NCBI GenBank assembly: GCA_003645115.1
Contig: QNEG01000021.1
Location: 1 to 12,175, forward strand
Direction: 5' to 3'
DNA: 12,175 nucleotides
From: a bacterium
GTDB taxonomy: Bacteria > UBP14 > UBA6098 > B30-G16
Shown: in pieces, positions 6,729-12,175 of the stretch
Position numbering within the stretch: position 1 is the first letter of the stretch
How the letters are laid out: the number at the start of each line of letters is the position of its first letter
Translations under genes and position numbers: made by a program
Notes under the pieces: generated by a model
What the model saw: the letters and a program-made list of their open reading frames with translations, nothing else
What the model was told of the DNA's origin: nothing
Databases searched by the model: none

Positions 6729-8838
6729 CCAATTCTCCTTTTAGTTTACACATCAAGATAGATACTAAATTACTATCACTTATGGTTTGCGGAGCGGGAA
6801 TTTGCTCCACTACTATTCCTCTACCTTCTACTCGAACTGGTATTCCCAGTGGAGATAAAATTTCTATTGCCTTTCTCAATGTCAATCCCACTACATCGGG
6901 AATAATCACGGTATGTTTATTTTCCACTGGGATTTGGTGAAGATGAAGAATGACCACTGTTCCAGGTTCTACTGCTCTTCCCGGTTGAGGACTTTGATCT
7001 ATCACCACATTACCTACACCATAAAATTTTGCATCCAGGTTTCTTGCGGACAATATTTTTCTGGCTTGGGTGGGAGTAGTTCTTTTCAGATTGGGGACAA
7101 TACTCAAATCCTGTTGATTTCTGTGGTGAACATATAATTTATTAGCTTCCGGTGCCGGAAATATCCCCGAATTAATAGATTTCTCCAGGACTGTTTTCAA
7201 TGTGGGAGCAGCAACCTGTCCACCGTAATGAAATCCTGCATCGGGTTCATCCACTACTATTATTCCAGCCACGAATGGTTCATCATATGGTGCGTATCCT
7301 GCGAAAGAGGCATAATATGCATCGGAACGATAGCCTTTTTCTCCAATTTTTACTTTATGACTGGTTCCGGTTTTCCCGGCGATTTTGATAATCTCAGAGT
7401 TTGCGCTTTTAGCAGTTCCATCGGTCACCACAGCTCGCAATAGATTACTCATAGTATCCACTACCCATCGAGGTATAACGCTTCGAATACGAAGTGGCTT
7501 CCTGGATAGGACTTCCTTACCATTGAATTTGTTAATACGACTAACTATGAATGGGCGCATAAGAATACCTTTATTAGCTATTGCGCTGAAAGCTGATACG
7601 ATTTGTATAGGAGTAGCCGATAATTCATAGCCCATAGGTAATGTAGCCATAGTGGTTCCCCACCATTTGTTTGGCGGTCTGAGTATTCCGGGAGATTCTG
7701 CACTAAAATCTACATTGGTGGGAGTTCCAAATCCAAATTTTCTGATATATTCGTAGAATTTTATTTTATCCAAGTTTTGTGCGATTAGAACTATTCCTAC
7801 ATTGCTGGAATGGATTATTACTTCTCTGGCAGTGATTTTACCCAATGAGTGAACATCGGATACAGTTCTTCCGCAAATATTTATTGTGCCTCGTTTTGTA
7901 TCGATTGTATCTTCACAGGAAACAACACTTTCTGCCAATGCGGCAGCGAATGTCACCAATTTGAAAATGGAGCCAGGTTCGTATGGGTCGGTTATATTTC
8001 GGTTCTTTCGCAACTCGGATGGATATTTATAGTATTCGTTGGGGTCGAAATTTGGCAACGAAGCCATCGCCAATATTTCACCTGTCTTGGGGTCCATTAA
8101 AATTCCGCTGGCAGATTTCGCATTATGCTCGACCATAGTCTTTCTCAATTCTGTTTCCAGAATGTTTTGCAATTCTATATCGATAGTTAGATAGATATCA
8201 TCACCGGGGATAGGTTCACCTGTGGAATAGCATAGTAATGGATAGTTTTCTCCGAAACCATCTGTGAAAATCAATTTCTGGCTGGGTATTCCTGTTAGGA
8301 AAGAATCGTAATATAGTTCTATTCCCGCTACTCCTTTACCCTGGTTATCCACACATCCAATCAGTGTGGATGCTACCGTTCCATAGGGATAGGAGCGACT
8401 GTATATCGGTGTGAAATAAATTCCTTTTATCTCTTTTTCCTTCAGTCTATTAGCAAGTGGTGGAGAAACTTTCCGTTCCAGGTAAACGAACCTTCGGTTT
8501 ATGTATGGACATATCTTATTGAGATAGAATCCTGGTGGTCTATTGAAAACTTGACAAAGAGCGCTATCTACTTTATCCAAACTCTCCAGTTGTTGAGGGT
8601 CTGCGACTATTTCATAGAAAATATTATCCGTAGCTAAAAGCTTACCGTTTCTATCGTATATCGAACCTCGTCTTGCCGGAATATCTTTCGATTTTAACTG
8701 TTGATTTATAGCTCGCTGGCGCATCTGACTGGATGAAAATACCTGTATCATAACCAGTTTCACTTGAATAGCTGCTATTGACATAATCCACAGCAATATT
8801 ACTATCACGAGGCGATTTATGTTCTTTGAAGAAAGCAT
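6670..8838 (-). CDS. ftsI: Division transpeptidase FtsI (class B PBP) with two PASTA domains
   Basis: A 722-residue bitopic class B penicillin-binding protein that cross-links septal peptidoglycan with FtsW. A short cytoplasmic N-terminus precedes a membrane anchor (about 9-30). The dimerisation domain opens with ARRGSIYDRNGKLLA (55-69). The transpeptidase domain holds SIFK (catalytic S290, K293), SSN (344-346) and KTGT (489-492). Two PASTA repeats follow, about 577-634 (from SIVPNL) and 643-697 (from TVIIPDVVG). A charged tail of about 23 residues is encoded mostly within the overlap with murE. The ATG at 8838 is the first in frame after an in-frame TAA (8845-8847). The 26-bp gap after ftsL has no clear Shine-Dalgarno. 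SpoVD-like proteins share this architecture, but the dcw context supports the division enzyme. Confidence 0.95.
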   Translation of the reverse strand: MLSSKNINRLVIVILLWIMSIAAIQVKLVMIQVFSSSQMRQRAINQQLKSKDIPARRGSIYDRNGKLLATDNIFYEIVADPQQLESLDKVDSALCQVFNRPPGFYLNKICPYINRRFVYLERKVSPPLANRLKEKEIKGIYFTPIYSRSYPYGTVASTLIGCVDNQGKGVAGIELYYDSFLTGIPSQKLIFTDGFGENYPLLCYSTGEPIPGDDIYLTIDIELQNILETELRKTMVEHNAKSASGILMDPKTGEILAMASLPNFDPNEYYKYPSELRKNRNITDPYEPGSIFKLVTFAAALAESVVSCEDTIDTKRGTINICGRTVSDVHSLGKITAREVIIHSSNVGIVLIAQNLDKIKFYEYIRKFGFGTPTNVDFSAESPGILRPPNKWWGTTMATLPMGYELSATPIQIVSAFSAIANKGILMRPFIVSRINKFNGKEVLSRKPLRIRSVIPRWVVDTMSNLLRAVVTDGTAKSANSEIIKIAGKTGTSHKVKIGEKGYRSDAYYASFAGYAPYDEPFVAGIIVVDEPDAGFHYGGQVAAPTLKTVLEKSINSGIFPAPEANKLYVHHRNQQDLSIVPNLKRTTPTQARKILSARNLDAKFYGVGNVVIDQSPQPGRAVEPGTVVILHLHQIPVENKHTVIIPDVVGLTLRKAIEILSPLGIPVRVEGRGIVVEQIPAPQTISDSNLVSILMCKLKGELVETDRTEKSDKAIEAENAM
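6735..6740 (-). promoter_or_regulatory. Shine-Dalgarno that sets the murE TTG start
   Basis: AAGGAG on the minus strand lies six bases before TTG at 6728, inside the ftsI tail codons. It decides the start: no other in-frame start codon of murE in this stretch has a comparable site. Confidence 0.75.
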
Positions 8839-8864
8839 ACATAATTATTAAAAAATTCTAGGCA

Positions 8865-9296
8865 TTACAAACTACCCGGAGAAATGCTGTTATTTTCCCA
8901 GCGATGATAACCGGTTAGCGATGCCCATTTTTTGGTGAAATATTTTTTTATTGCAAATAAACTTTTTTCCCATCGTGAGCGACTTTTGTGCTCCACTATT
9001 TTTGGTGTAACAATAATTCTTTCGTCTGAATTTGCATATCTTAGATGGCACAATTGTTTAGCCAGAGACTCTATTCGTTCTGGTGAATAGAGTTCTGAAA
9101 CCTTTCTTTCCAAATTGCAATTTTGTGCTCTTAATTCTCTAATGCGATTTTCCAGCCGAACTACATCTCTGGATAGGGAAAGTGTATATGCTCTCTGCCA
9201 TACAAAGAATATAGCGAAGCTACATATAATAATCAACACAAGTGGAATTTTTAATGAAGCAAATCCACAAGACAACTTTTTCCTCCAAAATTTCAT
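8865..9296 (-). CDS. ftsL: Cell division protein FtsL-like
   Basis: A 143-residue bitopic protein: a basic cytoplasmic N-terminus, one membrane segment (about 16-33), a coiled-coil region (about 38-70, rich in Leu, Arg and Glu heptads) and the segment SPERIESLAKQLCHL (71-85), which matches the Ser-Pro-x-Arg-Ile-Glu motif after the coiled coil in FtsL/DivIC proteins. FtsL binds FtsB and FtsQ and helps activate FtsWI. Position between rsmH and ftsI is the canonical ftsL locus. AAGGAG lies 4 nt before the ATG, and the gene starts 12 bp after rsmH. Residues from about 100 to 143 form a basic, aromatic tail beyond the usual family length. Sequence conservation in this family is low, so the call rests on architecture plus synteny. 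Confidence 0.87.
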   Translation of the reverse strand: MKFWRKKLSCGFASLKIPLVLIIICSFAIFFVWQRAYTLSLSRDVVRLENRIRELRAQNCNLERKVSELYSPERIESLAKQLCHLRYANSDERIIVTPKIVEHKSRSRWEKSLFAIKKYFTKKWASLTGYHRWENNSISPGSL

Positions 9297-9308
9297 TATT
9301 CTCCTTTC

Positions 9309-10235
9309 TCATAATTTTTCTACTGCTCTTAGTTTAGCGGAGCGAGCTTTGGGATTTTGTGCGATTTCCTCATCATCGGGACGAACCGCTTTTTTGGTCA
9401 AAATCCTGATACTCCTCTTATGTCCACATCGGCAAACCGGCAATCCGGGGGGACAAATACAATCTTTCGACTCGGTCGCAAAATAATTTTTCACTATTCT
9501 ATCCTCCCCAGAGTGATATGATATTATTACGATTCTTCCGCTGGATTTTAATATCTCAATCGAATTTTTTAGAGCATCCCGCAATTTTTGGAATTCATCG
9601 TTGACCTCGATTCTGATAGCCTGAAATACTCTCGCCAGAAAATCTGTTCGCTTTCTCGATGGAATGTCCCCTGCGCAAATTTCGGCTAACTGTGTGGTTG
9701 TTTCTATCGGCTTCATTTGTCTATAATTCACTATCTTTCGAGCAATTTTTCCAGCGCTCTTTATATCAGAATTATTTCTGAATATCTTTTTCAACATTTC
9801 CTCCGAGTAATTATTCACCACCCGATAAGCGGTTTTAGTCGCTTTCCTGTCGAAGCGCATATCCAATGGTCCATCTTTCTGGAATGAAAATCCCCGAAAT
9901 TTATCTGTCACCATTTCCAATCGAATACCGAGGTCGAACAGAATTCCATCTACATAATCGATTTCGCAATCTTCTCGGATAATCCTTTCCATATCGGAAT
10001 AATCACCATAAACCAGTTTTAATCTATTTCCAAAGAACTCGAGTCTCTCTCTTGCCTTTTCCAATGCTTTTTTATCTATATCGATTCCAATAACTTTCGA
10101 GCTTTTAAATTTTTCGAGTATAGCTAATGTGTGTCCACCATCACCGACAGTGGCATCTACATAGATTCCATCCTCATTTGTAATCAAAAACTCAACCACT
10201 TTTCGGGTCAGGACACTCCGATGCATTACTGTCAT
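9309..10235 (-). CDS. rsmH: 16S rRNA (cytosine-1402-N4)-methyltransferase RsmH (MraW)
   Basis: A 308-residue SAM-dependent methyltransferase that modifies C1402 of 16S rRNA. The start reads MHRSVL (from residue 4), like the family HxxVL opening. The SAM-binding motif is DATVGDGGHT (27-36), with IDIDKKAL (51-58) next. Further marks are RGFSFQKDGPLDMRFD (114-129), FQAIRIEVNDE (204-214), SYHSGEDRIVK (239-249) and a Cys cluster CICPPGLPVCRC (259-270). DLGIRLEMVTD replaces the usual DLGVSSxQLD loop. The ATG at 10235 lies inside mraZ (44-bp overlap). A second ATG at 10226 matches the family start equally well, and neither has a strong Shine-Dalgarno, so the first three residues are uncertain. Confidence 0.96.
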   Translation of the reverse strand: MTVMHRSVLTRKVVEFLITNEDGIYVDATVGDGGHTLAILEKFKSSKVIGIDIDKKALEKARERLEFFGNRLKLVYGDYSDMERIIREDCEIDYVDGILFDLGIRLEMVTDKFRGFSFQKDGPLDMRFDRKATKTAYRVVNNYSEEMLKKIFRNNSDIKSAGKIARKIVNYRQMKPIETTTQLAEICAGDIPSRKRTDFLARVFQAIRIEVNDEFQKLRDALKNSIEILKSSGRIVIISYHSGEDRIVKNYFATESKDCICPPGLPVCRCGHKRSIRILTKKAVRPDDEEIAQNPKARSAKLRAVEKL

Positions 10236-10695
10236 TCTTTTTCCGTTTTCCTCTTATTGCGGAGCTAAAAAATGCTTTTGCTCCATCTTCATAACTGCTA
10301 TCTGAACTTTTCAGATGTTTTTGATATTTTTCAGGATTCCATAATTCAATCCAATCAATTATTCCCAAAATCAGGACATCATCCTTGATTTCTGCGCAAT
10401 CGAGCAATGCTTGCGGAATATTGATTCTTCCCTGGTTATCTACTGGAAGGTAATGAGCCCAGGATGCAAATTCTCGATAGAAATTCAATCCTTGTTCATT
10501 TTCCAGTTCTGATGGGTCGAAATTATCTATAAATTGTTCGAACTTTTCTGTGGGGAATACCGCAATGCACCCATCGATTCCCTTACTGACCACAAACTCG
10601 GTATATCCTTTTCCCTTTCCAGCATTGCGCATTCTGGCGGGTAATGCGAGTCTTCCCTTTGCATCTAATTTATGTGTATATCTTCCAGTAAACAT
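10192..10695 (-). CDS. mraZ: Transcriptional regulator MraZ, first gene of the dcw operon
   Basis: A 167-residue DNA-binding protein with two SpoVT/AbrB-like halves: MFTGRYTHKLDAKGRLALPA (1-20) and LPVDNQGRINIPQALLD (83-99), both with the DxxGRxxxP signature of MraZ. MraZ forms rings and represses its own operon in E. coli. I chose ATG at 10695 because family members begin with MF; a GTG directly before it (10698) sits at better spacing (7 nt) from GGAGG (10706-10710) and may be used instead. The protein is about 20 residues longer than usual, ending in a hydrophilic tail (GKRKKNDSNASECPDPKSG) that overlaps the start of rsmH. Three MraZ-box-like repeats lie upstream. Confidence 0.95.
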   Translation of the reverse strand: MFTGRYTHKLDAKGRLALPARMRNAGKGKGYTEFVVSKGIDGCIAVFPTEKFEQFIDNFDPSELENEQGLNFYREFASWAHYLPVDNQGRINIPQALLDCAEIKDDVLILGIIDWIELWNPEKYQKHLKSSDSSYEDGAKAFFSSAIRGKRKKNDSNASECPDPKSG

Positions 10696-10705
10696 CACCC
10701 ATTAA

Positions 10706-10710
10706 CCTCC
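10706..10710 (-). promoter_or_regulatory. Shine-Dalgarno of mraZ
   Basis: GGAGG on the minus strand is 7 nt before the GTG at 10698 and 10 nt before the ATG at 10695. It fits either start. A TGGGT pentamer (10697-10701), similar to an MraZ half-site, overlaps the start region. Confidence 0.75.
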
Positions 10711-10739
10711 GGAAGGACTTTATAATAATATTGAGAAAC

Positions 10740-10764
10740 TTCGTTTAACTACTTGTCAAACAAA
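10740..10764 (-). other. Hairpin in the mraZ leader RNA
   Basis: On the minus strand UUUGUUUGAC and GUUAAACGAA can pair as a 10-bp stem (two G-U pairs) around the loop AAGUA. It lies between the presumed MraZ boxes and the mraZ ribosome binding site. No U-tract follows, so it is not a simple terminator. The stem is A/U-rich and may be weak; function unknown. Confidence 0.4.
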
Positions 10765-10777
10765 CCGTTATCAAATT

Positions 10778-10802
10778 CCCCACTTTGCACCACTTGTCCC
10801 CA
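10778..10802 (-). promoter_or_regulatory. Putative MraZ operator: three TGGKG boxes with 10-bp period
   Basis: Reading toward mraZ, TGGGG (10802-10798), TGGTG (10792-10788) and TGGGG (10782-10778) are separated by exactly 5 nt each (ACAAG, CAAAG). The E. coli MraZ operator is described as three TGGGN direct repeats separated by 5-nt spacers upstream of mraZ, and this arrangement matches it in number, spacing and core. The boxes begin just after the predicted start point of the promoter at 10811-10838, a position suited to repression. The site is seen directly; binding is inferred from the family. Confidence 0.75.
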
Positions 10803-10810
10803 CACTTGTA

Positions 10811-10838
10811 AGGATAAGAATGGATTTCCATTTGTCAA
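10811..10838 (-). promoter_or_regulatory. Predicted sigma70-type promoter of the dcw operon
   Basis: A perfect TTGACA -35 (10838-10833), a 16-nt spacer and TATCCT as -10 (10816-10811, four of six consensus bases). The start point would fall near 10804, leaving a leader of about 110 nt before mraZ. It is the only well-formed promoter I see on the minus strand between the UbiA-like gene and mraZ, and its place directly before the MraZ boxes supports it. Confidence 0.65.
10819..10832. repeat. 14-bp palindrome in the promoter spacer
   Basis: AATGGA-TT-TCCATT (plus strand): perfect 6-bp arms with a 2-bp centre, filling almost all of the interval between the -35 and -10 hexamers. Such a position would allow a dimeric regulator to block or reshape the promoter, but an A/T-rich palindrome of this size can arise by chance. 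Confidence 0.45.
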
Positions 10839-10889
10839 GAAAAAATTGAAATTATTTTTGTATTTTTTAAATTCGGAAGGTCGAAATTA

Positions 10890-12175
10890 TCAAAACGGAT
10901 GCCAGAATATCGCATAAATACTACAATATAGCAGAGTCAGACCTAATGAAAAATTTTCATTAAATTTTTTCGAAAACATAGTATATCCACCGATTAATAT
11001 GGCAATAATTGCGGCGACTGAAATTGAAATCATCGATTTTGCACCTGCCAAAACGGGTATAAAAATCAACGCCAGCATTTCCAATATAGCACAAATTATT
11101 TTGCCATTTTTATAGCCAAACAATGTTGGAATGGTGATGGTGCCAGTTTTCATATCCCCTGCTATGTCTTTTAAATCCTTTGCTGGAAAACCCAAAGCAA
11201 CGCAAATAACCGTTGCGGCGGCGATACCAGCAGGGAATTTATCTATGTTATTGTGGACAAATGAATAACCGATTAGCAATCCGGAAAGGCTCGCCAGACC
11301 GAGGATTGCAGTAGCTAAAATTGGGAATCTTTTCAATCTCGCCGGCGGTGCAGAATATAAGTATGAAAATGATACAAATAACACTGCCGATTTAATAACC
11401 GAGCCATTTTGTGTCCCCAGTATCAATAGTCCAATCAGCAATGCGATATAGGCAATTTGTAATATTCGAGCAGATTCGAGCAAATTTGTGGTTAGTGGAT
11501 TTTTCTGTCCGGATACTTCATCTCCAGCGAAATCATAATAATAGTTGATGAATACTGCAAATATCCACAGTCCGAAAAATCCTATACACAGAGATAGTAT
11601 TTCAAAAAAATTAAGATAATACAGTCGAAATAGGTTGCCCTCGAGCCCTATCCAAATTCCCATTATCAGCATTCCCGCATAAAACAGGAATCGTATAGGT
11701 CGAAATCCTCGAACAATAGAAAGCAAGATTTTCCGGTCCAGAATGCGAATCCATATCCATAAAAGTATGAAAAATATAACTACCAATGTTGGAGTAGCAG
11801 TAAGATATCCAGTTCCCTGAAAAATAGTCGGCGATATTTTCAATAATAATTTCGATAAGTGATTATTAATAAATGTAATCGATGCTGGAACAAACAAGGT
11901 CAAATAAAAAAGATATCCAGCCAACAATGATTTCCATATTCTATTAGTCTTGATAAATGTATAGATTATAATCAAAAGTATAATCAGATATATTTCGATT
12001 CTCAATCCTGGGGAAAGACCCTTACGCATCGGGAAAAATGGAAGAGTTATACATAGCGAGAACATCGCCTGAATAAAATCGGTAAATGATTTAAAGTTCA
12101 GATACCCCATTGGGAAAGCCTTCCGAAGAATTATCAAATCTAATATAGGAGCAAGAAATATCGATGCTACTCCCA
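10890..12175 (-). CDS. UbiA-family prenyltransferase with N-terminal membrane extension (5' end open at window edge)
   Basis: A polytopic membrane protein, with residues numbered here from the TTG at 12137. The UbiA domain starts near GFRPIRFLFYAG (144-155). It contains the first Asp-rich motif N198-YYY-D202-FAG-D206, the segment YSAPPARLKRFP (261-272), and the second motif KDLKDIAGD (320-328). These bind Mg and polyprenyl diphosphate in UbiA enzymes, which prenylate aromatic or glycerol-type acceptors. The acceptor cannot be told. About 140 hydrophobic residues precede this domain. The frame has no stop up to 12175, and TTG 12137 has no Shine-Dalgarno, so I treat the gene as 5'-truncated. 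ATG 12110 (after GGAAGG, 8 nt) is another possible start. No terminator separates it from mraZ. Confidence 0.82.
   Translation of the reverse strand, partial: GVASIFLAPILDLIILRKAFPMGYLNFKSFTDFIQAMFSLCITLPFFPMRKGLSPGLRIEIYLIILLIIIYTFIKTNRIWKSLLAGYLFYLTLFVPASITFINNHLSKLLLKISPTIFQGTGYLTATPTLVVIFFILLWIWIRILDRKILLSIVRGFRPIRFLFYAGMLIMGIWIGLEGNLFRLYYLNFFEILSLCIGFFGLWIFAVFINYYYDFAGDEVSGQKNPLTTNLLESARILQIAYIALLIGLLILGTQNGSVIKSAVLFVSFSYLYSAPPARLKRFPILATAILGLASLSGLLIGYSFVHNNIDKFPAGIAAATVICVALGFPAKDLKDIAGDMKTGTITIPTLFGYKNGKIICAILEMLALIFIPVLAGAKSMISISVAAIIAILIGGYTMFSKKFNENFSLGLTLLYCSIYAIFWHPF

Noticed and set aside
8651..8842. 63-codon minus-strand frame overlapping the start of ftsI
   Set aside because: Out of frame with ftsI, no Shine-Dalgarno, and a composition unlike a folded protein; kept only as a possible decoy start.
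10754..10759. A second perfect TTGACA upstream of mraZ
   Set aside because: No acceptable -10 hexamer occurs at 16-18 nt (candidates such as TCTCAA fit poorly; TATTAT is 23 nt away). The hexamer is also part of the leader hairpin.
10869..10888. Imperfect inverted repeat after the UbiA-like gene, considered as a terminator
   Set aside because: A 7-bp stem with a mismatch, followed on the minus strand by A residues and not by a T-tract.
1..12175. Frequent TGCGAT-like and TTCCCAG-like words on the plus strand, considered as dispersed repeats
   Set aside because: They fall inside coding sequence and reflect common codon pairs on the minus strand (for example ATC GCA, Ile-Ala); no phased or intergenic array is seen.
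1..12175. tRNA or rRNA genes, CRISPR arrays, insertion sequences, attachment sites
   Set aside because: Nothing resembling these was found; the window is continuous coding sequence on one strand apart from the region 10696-10889.

Overview
The window is almost entirely one division/cell-wall (dcw) gene cluster, read on the minus strand from about 10.7 kb down to 1. The order is mraZ, rsmH (mraW), ftsL, ftsI, murE, murF, a small unrecognised ORF, mraY, murD, ftsW and the first codons of murG. Apart from the extra ORF this matches the classical dcw order. Upstream on the same strand lies a multi-spanning UbiA-family prenyltransferase gene whose reading frame is still open at the right edge of the window.

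Organism: a bacterium with AT-rich DNA that makes meso-diaminopimelate peptidoglycan, since MurE carries the DNPR specificity motif. Its division transpeptidase FtsI has two C-terminal PASTA repeats, a feature best known from Gram-positives but also found in some diderm groups. The gene packing (overlaps, ATGA and TAATG junctions, no internal terminators) suggests a streamlined genome. I cannot name a phylum from the sequence alone; an uncultured or candidate lineage is plausible.

Layout: 12175-10890 UbiA-like gene; 10889-10696 the only intergenic region of any size (about 190 bp), holding a good sigma70-type promoter, a 14-bp palindrome in its spacer, three 10-bp-phased TGGKG boxes that match the known MraZ operator, a leader hairpin and the mraZ ribosome binding site; 10695-1 the dcw genes, nearly gapless.

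How the genes work together: MraZ probably represses the whole operon from its own promoter. RsmH methylates 16S rRNA. MurD, MurE and MurF add D-Glu, meso-DAP and D-Ala-D-Ala to the UDP-MurNAc precursor. MraY moves it onto undecaprenyl phosphate (lipid I) and MurG adds GlcNAc (lipid II). FtsW polymerises lipid II and FtsI cross-links it at the septum, with FtsL as a bitopic regulator. The 85-residue ORF between murF and mraY has its own strong Shine-Dalgarno and overlaps both neighbours, so it is very likely a real, lineage-specific small membrane or exported protein. It is the best candidate here for something undescribed.
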